From positions 3,849,001-3,913,000 of the forward strand of contig OX621264.1 of assembly GCA_951640165.1 (NCBI GenBank): a stretch of DNA of 64,000 nucleotides, in the 5' to 3' direction. Position 1 is the stretch's first letter, and each line of letters opens with the position of its first letter. The translations under genes and the position numbers were made by a program. The DNA comes from Pseudoips prasinana (Eukaryota > Arthropoda > Insecta > Lepidoptera > Nolidae). Below are positions 36,351 to 46,125 of the stretch, one piece after another. The notes below the pieces were generated by a model. That model did not search any database. It saw only the letters and a program-made list of their open reading frames with translations, and was not told the origin of the DNA.

Positions 36351-36472
36351 CTGCTCATCACACATATATTTTTATAAGAATTCTTAGGTGTAAATATTAT
36401 TTTCCTTGTCTTTTCTTTTTATTGCTATTTATTTTAATTTGTTTTTCTCTGGCTTATGCCACAGAAAAACAA

Positions 36473-36514
36473 TTTAGGTAACAATCGATTGTTATCAATC
36501 GATTGTTACCTAAA
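36473..36514. repeat. Perfect inverted repeat, 19-bp arms, 4-nt loop
   Basis: TTTAGGTAACAATCGATTG at 36,473-36,491 is the exact reverse complement of 36,496-36,514. Each arm also contains the palindrome CAATCGATTG. It lies in a Cog7 intron, with no coding or RNA-gene context. Confidence 0.95.
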
Positions 36515-36695
36515 ATGTAATTAAAGGTCATAAATACATGTAATATACAATCCCCGGAATGGGATCCTGGTGACCTGTACTGCAGGTTCTTCTAAACCTA
36601 CTTCAGGCACCAGTCTCTCATAAAACAGGTTGCATACTTACAAATTTTATGTACATAGGCTTAGCATATCCAAAATACCGTAGTGTCTCAAGTCG

Positions 36696-37160
36696 AAAGT
36701 CTTCGACCAGTGTGTGTTGCCAGTGAGGACATACGGAACAGAGACGTGGTCGCTCACTATGGGCCTTATTAGAAGGCTCAAGGTCACCCAAAGAGCAATG
36801 GAGAGGGCTATGCTCGGAGTTTCCCTGCGGGATCGCATCAGAAATGTCGAAATCCGCAGCCGAACCAAAGTCACCGACATAGCCCGAAGAATTGCCAAGT
36901 TGAAGTGGCAGTGGGCAGGGCACATAGCTCGTAGAGCCGACGGCCGCTGGGACAGAAAGGTTCTCGAGTGGCGACCATGAACCGGAAGACGCAGCGTGGG
37001 CAGGCCCCCTACAAGATGGACAGATGATCTTGTGCGGGTCGCTGGAAAATGCTGGATGCGAATAGCACAAGACCGGCAATTGTGGAGATCTTTGGGGGAG
37101 GCCTTTGTCCAGCAGTGGACGTCTTTCGGCTGATATGATGATGATGATGATGATGATGAG
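36696..37160 (+). pseudogene. RTE-clade LINE, ORF2 C-terminus and (ATG)n tail
   Basis: KVFDQCVLPVRTYGTETWSL, then RRLKVTQRAMERAMLGVSLR and KWQWAGHIAR, and after one in-frame TGA at 36,978 GRRSVGRPPTRWTDDLVRVA, ending WTSFG with TGA at 37,131. This is the typical RTE C-terminus and the element ends in an ATG/GATGAT repeat. 5' truncated. Confidence 0.88.
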
Positions 37161-37657
37161 GCTTAGCAGTGCGAGACATGTTAATGTATCCAACCTATTT
37201 GTGAGAGAAAATAAATACTTTTTGTTATTATTATTCTTATAGGGCATAGTACTCTGAGTATTTGACTGATAATTTTGAAATTTAGGTGAATGCTTTGTAA
37301 GTCCGATTTAAGTTATGATGTTGATGATTAATTCTATTGTAAACTAATATTAAGTGTAATACATGACATAATGCTAATAACATTAATAAGATATTTAGTG
37401 ACATTAACTTTGATGTAGGTAATATCGTAATAATTTGCATGCCACATCAGGCAGAACATAGTGAACTAAGCGCCTTTATTTGTCATCTAATATGTTCAGC
37501 AATAAATGATTTGATTGATTGATAGATTTTCCCGGTTAGGGATCTAAGTCATGGTCTCTGGCTTAACGGTCAGAATCACTAAAAACTATTTATTTATTTA
37601 TTTTCCTCCTACATCTATCTTTACAGGTATAAGTACCACATATATACCACCACCAAC

Positions 37658-39245
37658 CTGTTATCTTTTACAGAATCTCTCGTACAAGCTGTTGATTCAG
37701 ATAACCAATATGACGTAATATATACTGATTTCAGCAAAGCCTTTGATAAAATCTCCCATTCCATACTAATAAAGAAGCTTTCTGCGTATGGTATTACAGG
37801 GTTCTTGCTGAATTGGCTCAAATCCTACTTAACGGAGCGTGAATTTTATGTTGTGGTAAATGGCTACCAATCCGGGAGCAAAATTATAACATCCGGTGTC
37901 CCTCAGGGCTCTCATTTAGCGCCTATACTGTTTAACTTTTTTATAAATGATCTTCCCCAGTGTTTTAAATATTCGGATTGCTATTTATTTGCAGATGATT
38001 TGAAATTTGCTAGAAAAATTAACTCTCTCAACGATACACTGTTTATGCAAGACGACCTAAATCGACTGATAGAATGGTGCCAGATAAACCGAATGGAATT
38101 AAATTCAAAAAAATGCTTTTATATGAAATTCTCTAGAAAATCAAAATGTATACAATCTGAATACTTCATAGATAACACAAAAGTCCAAGAGGTGGAAACT
38201 ATTAAGGATCTTGGAGTAATATTTGATAAAAAAGTTACCTTTGTTCCACATATTGAGCATATTATAAAAAAAGCATCCAAAATTTTGGGATTCGTAATAA
38301 GAAATACAAAGAGTTTCAAGCAACATGACACAAAAATTATGCTGTTCAATAGCTTAGTGCGGAGTATCTTAGAATACTGCAGCGTAGTGTGGAGACCTCA
38401 TTTTGCGTCCCATACATTACGCTTAGAAAGAGTGCAAAAACGATTCTTGTGGCATTTAGCATTTTCTAAAGGCAAAGCAAAGGAGCTCACCTCGTATAAC
38501 AGCCGCTTACAGTATTTTGAGATGCACACTTTATCTATGCGTAGAAATATCACAGATGCTCTCTTCTTTTACAAGCTGGTAAGAAACAAAATTGACTGCT
38601 CTAACCTATTGAACCAAATAAGATTTCACGCACCTTCGAGATATCCTCGCAATACTATCACACCGCTTTGTCCACCCCTACGAAGAACTGTTCTTGGTGC
38701 TAATTCCCCAATACCCAGATTATGTAAATTGTTAAACAGCTGTAGTGACATTATTGATTTACATCACGACAATATTACTAAATTTACCAAAATTATAATT
38801 CAATATTTTTCCCAAAAATAAAATGTGTGAGTTTCATCTATTAATTAACAATTTTAATTAAGTTATTTTAAATTAATTAATTTTATGTTAGATGTAAGTA
38901 GGTATATAAAAAATGTTGTACACTTTGTTCTATAGTATTTTTTATTTATTTCTATGTATACTAATAATATGAATATTTTAGATTTTAATTTAATATTAAG
39001 CTATCTTATCTGAATTATGTATTATTTTAAATGTTGATTTTATTTGTGTTTAGATGTTTTATTTTTATCATGTTATAATTATAATTTATTTTTTTGCACT
39101 GTTAACTGTATTTTTGCATGTGGTGTTAACCAGTAAGTGATTGTTACATTTAAGCAAGCATATTGTCATCACAAACGAATAATAGTATTAATGTAAACAA
39201 TCGTTGGTTAATCAAATAAATAAATAAATAAAATAAATAAATAAA
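37658..39245 (+). pseudogene. Jockey-like LINE, truncated RT with 3' tail
   Basis: The frame is open from the truncation point (NLLSFTESLVQAVDS) to the stop at 38,821. RT motifs: YTDFSKAFDKISHSIL, SGVPQGSHLAPILF and the catalytic FADD (near 37,990), then thumb and a C-terminus ending IIQYFSQK. The 3' UTR ends in an (AAAT)n tail near 39,212-39,245. An unbroken frame of ~388 codons suggests a fairly recent insertion into the Cog7 intron. Confidence 0.82.
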
Positions 39246-39304
39246 GTCCAATGCGATAGAGTGCTTATCTAAGTATAATACAATTTTATACCACTAAACA
39301 AATT

Positions 39305-39574
39305 TTACTTATAACTAATTATACATAATGCACTTCTCAACTCACTCAGAGAACACACAAATAGGTCAGTTTCATCTGCTATAAGGTTAAGAGTACGGAG
39401 AGCACGCGTCAGGGGCGCCTCATGTACAAGATTAGTCCGACCACGCGGTTCCACTAGCAAGAAGAATAACAGGCTAATCTTGAATTGCTTTCTGGCTTTC
39501 TTTTGCTTTATCCCTCGGGAGTAGTACTTTTTCCTCAATAAAAGAAGTCTTAGTAAGTTTCTGTTGTTTAACAA
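39305..39574 (-). pseudogene. Possible transposon-derived fragment
   Basis: An 89-codon minus-strand frame with EPRGRTNLVHEAPLTRALRT and LNLIADETDLFVCSLSELR. The pattern looks familiar from repeated lepidopteran proteins but I cannot name the family. Basic head (KKYYSRGIKQKKARKQFK). Confidence 0.3.
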
Positions 39575-39676
39575 GTTTGTTTGTTACGACTTATGCATTG
39601 TATGTCAAACATCCAATTGAACTATAAAATGGCTAGGTGGTAGTTAAGAATACTATTATGGGGAAGAGCTTGTAAT

Positions 39677-40500
39677 TACTAATATCTATACATATAATAA
39701 AATCGTAGGAAAGTCAAAACTGTACATTGAATGTACACTGTAAATTGGGTTGTGATCTACAATCGATTTCGAAGCCAAAAATAAATTTTTAGAATTTTTG
39801 TCGGTTTGTCTGTATGTATGTCCTGGCTAAACTCAAAAAGTACTGCATAGATTTACTTCAAATTTTGCATGAATATTACTAACAGGTCGGGTCAACATAT
39901 AGGCTACATATTATCATGGTATCACCTACGGGGGAGGAGCTGTGCTAATTTATAAAATTTAACGCGGGTAAAATCGCGGGGCACAGCTAGTTAACAATAT
40001 ATGCCTTAACTTTGTGAGGGTCGCTGGAAATCGCTGGATGCAGATAGCACAAGACCGGCAATTGTGGAGGCCTTTGTCCAGCAGTGGACGTCTTTCGGCT
40101 GATATGATGATGATGATGAAGCCTTAACCTAACATGTAAACATATTGTAAAAAAACTGAAAATACACAATTATTTTATACTAGCTGTGCCTCGCGGTTTT
40201 ACCCGCGTTAAATTTTATAAATTATCATAGTTCCCCCCCCGTAGGTGATAGCGTGATAATTTGTAGCCTATATGTTGACCCGACCTCTTAGTAATATTCA
40301 TCCAAAATTTGAAGTAAATCCATGCAGCACTTTTTGAGTTTACCCCAGACATACATACAGACAAACAGACACACAGACAAAAATTCTAAAAACTATATTT
40401 TTGGCTTCGTTATCGATTGTAGATCACACCCCAAGTATCCCTTTTAAAAAATATTAAATGTACAGTTTTGACTTTACTACGATTTTATTATATGTATAGA
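39677..40500. repeat. Inverted pair of a ~315-bp interspersed repeat
   Basis: 39,677-39,991 runs from CTATACATATAATAAAATCG to CGCGGGGCACAGCTAG; 40,181-40,500 is the same family in the opposite orientation (ACTAGCTGTGCCTCGCGG to ATTTTATTATATGTATAG). The 190-bp gap holds an RTE 3' end. Family ends: CTATACATATAATAAAATCG and GGGCACAGCTAG. No coding capacity. Class not assigned. Confidence 0.8.
40014..40119 (+). mobile_element. RTE LINE 3' end fragment
   Basis: GGGTCGCTGGAAATCGCTGG through CCAGCAGTGGACGTCTTTCG and an ATGATG tail, with a short internal deletion compared with 36,696-37,160. It lies between the two arms of an inverted repeat pair. Confidence 0.75.
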
Positions 40501-40944
40501 TTATATGGCCAGGACAAATGTATGTCATAATAAACACCCCTTCCCCGTGCCCTCGTGAGTTGCAAAGGTATATTGACATAATCTTTGTGATGCCCATAGA
40601 GTTACAAACATTCAGGCGGGAAATATGCATACTTAATAATGTTTAAAATTTGATCTTGACCAATTTTGACAATAATATTGAATTAATATTAGCATGACAT
40701 ACTTAGATTAATGAATTATTGTGATTATATTGTATAAATTTTAAGTTTTATTTGTATATTGATATATATTATTAATTATTTTGCATGCAATTTTTACATT
40801 TTTAGTAAGCTAAACATGTGGAACTCAATATGTAACCAATTTGTAACACCATCATACCATGTTTAAGGCAAATAAAGACTTATCTTAAATTAAATGAATA
40901 CTGATTTTTATATGAAAATAAAATCTAACAAATTATCAAAAGTT
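40500..40944. other. Cog7 intron sequence without recognised features
   Basis: A/T-rich, no coding signal; contains AATAAAG and poly(T)-like stretches only. Confidence 0.4.
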
Positions 40945-41525
40945 GTAGAACAAAAGTTGTTGCTTATGGTGTTAGCTATCTAGTGCTGCGAGGTTGTAGG
41001 TGTTTTACAAGTAACCCTATATATTATTGAGTTATGTCCGAACTCGTAGAACAAAAGTTGTTGCTTATGGTGTTAGATATGTAGTCCTGCGAGGTTGTTG
41101 GTGTTTTACAAGTAACCCTATATAGTATTGAGTTATGTCCGAACTCGTAGAACAAAAGTTGTTGCTTATGGTGTTAGATATATAGTCCTGCGAGGTTGTT
41201 GGTGTTTTACAAGTAACCCTATATATTATTGAGTTATGTGCGAACTCGTAGAACAAAAGTTGTTGCTTATGGTGTTAGATATCTAGTGCTGCGAGGTTGT
41301 TGGTGTTTTACAAGTAACCCTATATATTATTGAGTTATGTGCGAACTCGTAGAACAAAAGTTGTTGCTTATGGTGTTAGATATCTAGTGCTGCGAGGTTG
41401 TTGGTGTTTTACAAGTAACCCTATATATGATTGAGTTATGTGCGAACTCGTAGAACAAAAGTTGTTGCTTATGGTGTTGGCTATCTAGTCCTGCGAGGTT
41501 GTTGGTGTTTTACAAATAAACCTGG
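40945..41525. repeat. Minisatellite, 101-bp unit, about 5.8 copies
   Basis: GTAGAACAAAAGTTGTTGCT starts at 40,945, 41,046, 41,147, 41,248, 41,349 and 41,450, exactly 101 bp apart. Units differ at a few positions. It lies in the intron before the second recognisable Cog7 exon. Confidence 0.97.
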
Positions 41526-41932
41526 TAATATTGCTCATAATGTTTATTAATGTTGCGATTTTTTTTAAACAACACCTGCATTAAAGTAAATAAAATAAAA
41601 AAGATTTTCATTCACATAGACTTTAAAAAAGCGCTTGTAAATAGTCAGAACATGTTTGTAGTAATATAGTTGTATACCTTATTATTTCTAGTAACATAGA
41701 TATTCAGGTACACATTGTATTGATTGTATGAAAACATTTATAAAATTTATTTTATTATAGCTCGTATCAAGTTATTGTCAAGAGATTATGTTTAATTATC
41801 TAGTTTAAGTCTAATATTTTTACTACATATTGTCAATGGTTCTGTCTATATTAAGGTATTATTATGATGACGAACCTTATGTTAATAACGACGGTCGCGC
41901 TTTAATGCTACCATTAGGTTATTTAATCCCTG

Positions 41933-42078
41933 TGGGTACTTTACAAACATATAATAGACGGACACAGTACTCAGAATAACTATTTATGGGTCACACAAAT
42001 AGTTGTCCGGCATGGGACTCGAACTCGACACGAAGTGGCGAGGCGACTGTCTTAGCCGCTGCGTCACAGGTGCAGTCA
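41933..42078 (-). mobile_element. tRNA-derived SINE, family A
   Basis: Minus-strand head with TGTGACGCAGCGGCTAAGAC and GAGTTCGAGTCCC boxes. It ends 82 bp before a Cog7 exon. Confidence 0.75.
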
Positions 42079-42159
42079 AAAGCATTAAAAGCTTTGTTTA
42101 ATTTGTGCTAGATGGCGCTGTGTGATATGTCCTGGACATTTATTATTCCTTGTTTACAG

Positions 42160-42240
42160 GTATTTGTGGCTAATACAGTGTCAAGATTGCAACTCTACAT
42201 GAAACAACTGACTAATTCACTTGATGAGACGACCACACAG
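42160..42240 (+). CDS. Cog7: COG7, second recognisable coding exon
   Basis: TTTACAG|GTATTT...ACACAG|GTAAAA gives 27 codons, VFVANTVSRLQLYMKQLTNS plus LDETTTQ, matching the human ATLVMKLQLFIQEV region. Phase 0 at both ends, so it joins directly to the previous exon (...NHEKE|VFVAN...). The intron before it is 6.6 kb and full of LINE sequence; a MITE starts 33 bp after the donor. Confidence 0.88.
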
Positions 42241-42272
42241 GTAAAAATTCTGACCAGGTATTTTTTTTTATT

Positions 42273-42540
42273 GAAGTTATACTTCTTTTGGCGCGATGGA
42301 GAAAAATGATGAGAGTGAATTATTACGATGCGCGCGCACACCGACACCTAAATTTAACAACATGAAGTTAGTTCTAGCGCACGACGCGCGCGCATCGTAA
42401 AAATTCACTCTCATACCACCTAGAACTAACTTCATACACGTGTTTCGTAAGGTGTACCCTTACGAAACACGTGTTAAACAGTGTGAATAAATAAATATTA
42501 TTTTGGTGTTTTTTTCCATACGCCAAAGAAGTATAACTTC
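42273..42540. mobile_element. MITE with 20-bp terminal inverted repeats
   Basis: GAAGTTATACTTCTTTTGGCG (42,273-42,293) pairs with CGCCAAAGAAGTATAACTTC (42,521-42,540). The interior contains GATGCGCGCGC motifs, ATGAAGTTAGTTCTAG and a 17-bp hairpin (42,436-42,474). It is a single-unit relative of the array-bearing element at 54,505. Begins 33 bp after a Cog7 splice donor. Confidence 0.75.
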
Positions 42541-42591
42541 TAACGCGTGTACATAAGTACACACATGTTTTTTAATGTTATACTGTATTTT

Positions 42592-43227
42592 AGGGTTCCG
42601 TAGCCAAATGGTAAAAAACGGAACCCTTATAGATTCGTCTTGTCTGTCTGTCTGTCCGTCCGTATGTCACAGCCACTTTTTACCGAAACTATAAGAGTAC
42701 GGTTGAAACTTGGTAATTAGATGTATTCGGTGAACCGCATTAAGATTTTTACACAAAAATAGAAAAAGGACAATAATTTTGCGGGGTCCCCATACATAGA
42801 ACTGAAACTCAAAAAATCTTTTTCATCGTACCCATACGATGAAAAAGATTTTTTTTTCTATGGATGCACATATCATCCATCCACCAGGTATCTATGGATA
42901 GGTCTTCAAAAATGATATTGAGGTTTCTAATATCCTATTTTTCTACACTGAATAGTTTGCGCGAGAGACACTTCCAAAGTTGTAAAATGAGTGTCCCCCC
43001 CCCCCCTGTAACTTCTAAAATAAGAGAATGATAAAACTAGAAAAAATATATGATGTAGGTAAATTACCATGCAAACTAACAACGAAAATTGGTTTGAACG
43101 AGATCTAGCAAGTAGTTTTTTTTAATACGTCATAAATCGTAAACCGCAATTTGCTTTCATTTAATAAACTGAAATACTTGCTGCTTCGGAACCTTCATGG
43201 GCGAGTCCGACTCGCACTTGGCCGGTA
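42592..43227 (+). mobile_element. Unclassified lepidopteran repeat (GGGTTCCGTAGCC ... CTCGCACTTGGCCGG)
   Basis: Starts TAGGGTTCCGTAGCCAAATG, continues with (TGTC)n and the GGGGTCCCCATACAT block, a C14 tract, and ends GAGTCCGACTCGCACTTGGC. An inverted copy lies at 60,493-61,366. A perfect 20-bp hairpin (42,811-42,854) sits inside. Class unknown. Confidence 0.65.
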
Positions 43228-43344
43228 TTTTTTACTGAGTCTGACTAGAAACTGACCCTCATACCTCCGTGTGTGTTGTCTATTTGTGTATATATTTTTA
43301 ATATGCTGTTTCTGGACAATTTTTATAACACCTTTTTTTAACTT

Positions 43345-43652
43345 CATATGTATGTTTCACAGTCTCTTTAAGAGTGTTAGTGTTCTACAGTCTCTTTCAC
43401 GAGGAATGCTCTGAGGAACTGTTTGAGCTGGTGCCACCGTCCCCTTTTTATCATCGGACCACGCGCACTCGCAGTAAGGTTCATCCGTACCACCTGGAAG
43501 CAATCTCGTTAAGCACAGTTCGCTTTCAGCGTTCATACATCCCACGTACGTGCAGGCTCTGGAATGAATTACCTGCTGCGGTGTTTCCCCAGCGCTACGA
43601 CATGTCCTTCTTTTTTTTTAAATCTTTATTTAAAGAGCTTTTTCTAACATGA
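43345..43652 (+). pseudogene. LINE ORF2 C-terminal fragment
   Basis: ECSEELFELVPPSPFYHRTT, then VHPYHLEAISLSTVRFQRSY and IPRTCRLWNELPAAVFPQRY, a LINE C-terminal signature repeated in many insects. It ends where the long palindrome at 43,667 begins. Confidence 0.75.
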
Positions 43653-43666
43653 CTTTAAACATGAAA

Positions 43667-43757
43667 AAATTCATAAACGCTTTTAAAGTGATTGTTAGTT
43701 ATGATGACGTAATACGTCATCAAAACTAACAATCACTTTAAAAGCGTTTATGAATTT
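43667..43757. repeat. Near-perfect palindrome, 45-bp arms, 1-nt centre
   Basis: 43,667-43,711 and 43,713-43,757 are reverse complements with one mismatch. The arms start AAATTCATAAACGC and meet at GATGACGTA|A|TACGTCATC. It directly follows a LINE fragment inside a Cog7 intron. Confidence 0.95.
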
Positions 43758-43759
43758 CA

Positions 43760-44165
43760 CACGATTAATTCCTAATATGTTTTGGGAATCAAATAATTTG
43801 GCAAGTGCGAACTGTCTTGGTAACTTTTCCATACTAGTTATACTAACATCTATCTATTCTGTTTTCCTTCTTTTATCTTTACTTACTAATGCCCAGCCTT
43901 CATTCTCACTCAATCCGCGTTCTTCTGTATTGTGTAAGTTCTCATCATTATAACCTTGTACACTTCCTCCTGTTCGGTCCTCTTCATCTTTACTATCTGA
44001 CACTAATTCCACGTCATGCACGGAATTTACGCTCATATTGAATAGTAACTCCCGGCGCGCTAAAGCCCGACGGCGCGCCGTCGTATAACCGGTTTCTATA
44101 TAATAAACAACTAAACGATAATTATTACTGTGCACGTCCTTATCACCCGAAGAGAGAATGGACAC
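43760..44165 (-). pseudogene. Probable LINE ORF1 N-terminal fragment
   Basis: A minus-strand frame with MSVNSVHDVELVSDSKDEED, an acidic stretch and WALVSKDKRRKTE. This resembles the acidic start of a gag-like ORF1 of lepidopteran LINEs, preceded by possible 5' UTR (minus strand from 44,165). Family not certain. Confidence 0.4.
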
Positions 44166-44189
44166 TCACGTGTCCTTCTTCAAACGAGG

Positions 44190-44328
44190 TTTAAATAGAG
44201 TATTGATCTCACGGTAGGCAGCGGTTTGCTGTGCCCCCTGGCACTACGAATGTCCATGAGCAGCGGTTACCACTTACCATCAGGTGGGCCGCTATCTCGT
44301 CTGCCTCCAAAAGCAATAAAAAAAATGT
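44190..44328 (+). mobile_element. BMC1/L1Bm-like LINE 3' end
   Basis: CGGTAGGCAGCGGTTTGCTG, CCATCAGGTGGGCCGCTATC and TCGTCTGCCTCCAAAAGCAA followed by T/A8. This matches from memory the 3' end of the abundant Bombyx BMC1/L1Bm Jockey-group LINE. Confidence 0.65.
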
Positions 44329-44379
44329 TAGTATGTATGTAATGGAAAGGTTGAACAAGTTGACCCTCAAAAGATAGGT

Positions 44380-44500
44380 AGATACACTTTATTGACCCAA
44401 ATCAAAATATCACACTTTACCATGAGTTTACTTAAATTATAAGGTACAAACGGCGGTCTTATCGCTAATGTAGTAATCTCTTCCAGACAACCGTTGGATG
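44380..44500 (-). mobile_element. LINE 3' end fragment (same family as 50,990-52,135)
   Basis: GGTACAAACGGCGGTCTTAT and TCTCTTCCAGACAACCGTTG are shared with 51,056-51,115, the 3' UTR of the larger minus-strand LINE. Confidence 0.65.
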
Positions 44501-44517
44501 GTTATGAGTTTAGAGTA

Positions 44518-44935
44518 GAATTGGTCTAGCAGTAGCGTGTTCACCTGTAGAGAACGAGGTCCTGGGTTCAAATCCCGGGTCGGTCCAAAAGTGATTTTGG
44601 GAGTTTCTGTAAAAAGAAAAAAATCTCAGTAACAGCCCGAAGTTTGGGAGTTGGCGGTATTTATTATACCCCCGTGCTTCCGAGAGCACGTAAAGCCATC
44701 ATCGGTCCTCTACCTGACCTCTGTGCGATCGTGTCGCTAGGCGTCCCATCGGTTCATGAGAGTGATGGAATAGAAAGTGCTCCTGTGTTTGCGCATACAC
44801 TTCTGCACTATAATAATAGGTATGTCCCGCGCAGATGGCTAATCTCTATTGAGACTGGCCGCCGCGGCTAATAATTCGGCTGGTAGGGCCGAATTATTAG
44901 CCGCGAATTAATAGATCTAAACCATATCCCATAAA
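44518..44935 (+). mobile_element. tRNA-derived SINE, family D, ending in a hairpin
   Basis: A-box-like TGGTCTAGCAGTAGCG and B box GGGTTCAAATCCCGG in the head, then a long body (CGAGAGCACGTAAAGCC, GGAATAGAAAGTGCTCCTGTG). The 3' part contains a perfect 18-bp inverted repeat, CGCGGCTAATAATTCGGC (44,863-44,880) with 44,888-44,905. The next Cog7 exon starts at 44,954. Confidence 0.75.
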
Positions 44936-44953
44936 CATGTTCTCTCATTACAG

Positions 44954-45127
44954 ATAGTAACTTCTATTCCTCGTATACTTCAAGATGCATCCTCTCTGCA
45001 GCTAGAAGCGGGTCTTCTGCAACAAAAGCTTGTATCTTTAGAGGAAAAAGTTCAAAGCGTAGAAGCACGCACTGGACAGTCTATTGACAGCCTGCAGAGA
45101 ATTGACGCACTCAAGAGTCGCCTTGAG
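44954..45127 (+). CDS. Cog7: COG7, third recognisable coding exon (coiled coil)
   Basis: TTACAG|ATAGTA...CTTGAG|GTAAGT, 58 codons, phase 0 both ends. Begins IVTSIPRILQDASSLQLEAG and ends DSLQRIDALKSRLE, with hydrophobic heptads typical of the N-terminal coiled coil of COG subunits (human MPKVLRDVEALKQEA...DQVKSRMQ). Two decayed partial duplicates of this exon lie in the following intron. A hairpin-ending SINE stops ~20-50 bp before the acceptor. Confidence 0.9.
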
Positions 45128-45214
45128 GTAAGTTAACAGAACCAGACCGGCGTTGGATCTCTGATATTATACGCAAGTTATAGTAGAGAGGTAGAGTGAG
45201 GGCCGTATTAGGGT

Positions 45215-45482
45215 ATTAAGGGCAACAGATGCTTATGTCTTTAGGGCAAAAAGCTCAAAGTATGGAAGCACGCAGTGGATAGTCTATTGACAGCCTGCAG
45301 AAAACAGACTCGATACTTAAGTGCGAGTGAGGTCTATATTAGGGTATTAAGTGCAACAAATGCTCATGTGCTTAGAGCAAAAAGTTCGAAGTGCGGAATC
45401 ATGCACTGGACAGTCTATTGACACCTTGCAGAGAATTGACGCACTCAAGAGTCAAGAGTCGCCTTGAGGTAAGTAAACAGAA
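45215..45482 (+). pseudogene. Two partial, decayed duplicates of the COG7 third exon
   Basis: 45,222-45,305 repeats the 3' half of the exon (GAAGCACGCAGTGGATAGTC, now with a TAG), and 45,350-45,478 repeats it again with GACGCACTCAAGAGTCAAGAGTCGCC (a 9-bp internal duplication) and an intact GAGGTAAGT donor. Adjacent intron sequence (AACAGAACCAGACC...GCGTTGG) is copied too, so these are tandem genomic duplications, not retrocopies. Neither has an acceptor-like upstream end that I can identify. Confidence 0.8.
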
Positions 45483-45538
45483 CCAGACCAGCGTTGGGTC
45501 CTTAATATATGCAAGTTCTAGGTAGTGAGGGCTGAATT

Positions 45539-45781
45539 TGACGGTCACCGTAGCCTAGTTGGTAGTGCTCCTGCCTACGAAGACCTCCTGGGTTCGAATC
45601 CCGGTAAGTGCAAATATTTGTGTGGTGAGCACGAATATTTGTTTCTGAGTCATGGATGTTTTCTATGTATTTAAGTATATATCTATGTATATAAGTATGT
45701 ATATCGTCGCCTGGTACCCATAGTACAAGCTTTGCTTAGTTTGGAGCCAGGATGATCTGTGTGACATTCTCCCTAGATATT
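45539..45781 (+). mobile_element. tRNA-derived SINE, family B
   Basis: GTCACCGTAGCCTAGTTGG head, GGTTCGAATCCCGG B box, the same body as 16,346-16,592, ending CTCCCTAGATATTTT. Confidence 0.82.
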
Positions 45782-46125
45782 TTTACTATACTAATTGGGA
45801 TATTAAGTATGTAGAGGTAAGAAAGAGGAGTGCGAGCGCACATTTTCGTTCTTTCATAGCCAGTTATGTTTTGTATATCTAAGTGTTACTTCAGTCGTGT
45901 GGTCTAAAGAACACTGTTTTGTTTTCTGTGTTAATATAATTCATACAAAAAATACTAGCAAAATGTTTAATTTTATCTCTACAAATTACAATGTATTTTA
46001 ACAAAAATAGTGTTGACAAACTATAGAGCATAATATGTCTAAACTAAGCCGAGGCCTGTATCTTAGCACTCCAGCCCCCCCCCCCCCCCTCCCCCAAATA
46101 GATGCGTACTTAATTATTGTCAACA
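45782..46125. other. Cog7 intron, no recognised gene
   Basis: Unremarkable A/T-rich sequence, except for a C14-type tract at 46,076-46,095 in front of the mariner. Confidence 0.4.

Larger units (their letters stand above)
35833..41858. repeat. Direct repeat pair (about 240 bp) 5.8 kb apart inside the Cog7 intron
   Basis: 35,833-36,092 and 41,628-41,858 share AAAAAAGCGCTTGTA, TAGTCAGAACATGTT, AGTTATTGTCAAG and CTACATATTGTC...ATGGTTCTGTCTATATTA in order. Everything between them consists of insertions and one minisatellite. It could be an intronic duplication or two copies of an unclassified element. Confidence 0.65.

Noticed and set aside
36618..37247. 209-codon minus-strand frame
   Set aside because: Opposite strand of the RTE C-terminus; the plus strand carries the recognisable motifs.
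44523..44587. tRNA gene with A and B boxes
   Set aside because: It continues into a long conserved SINE body and the cloverleaf is incomplete; scored as a SINE head.
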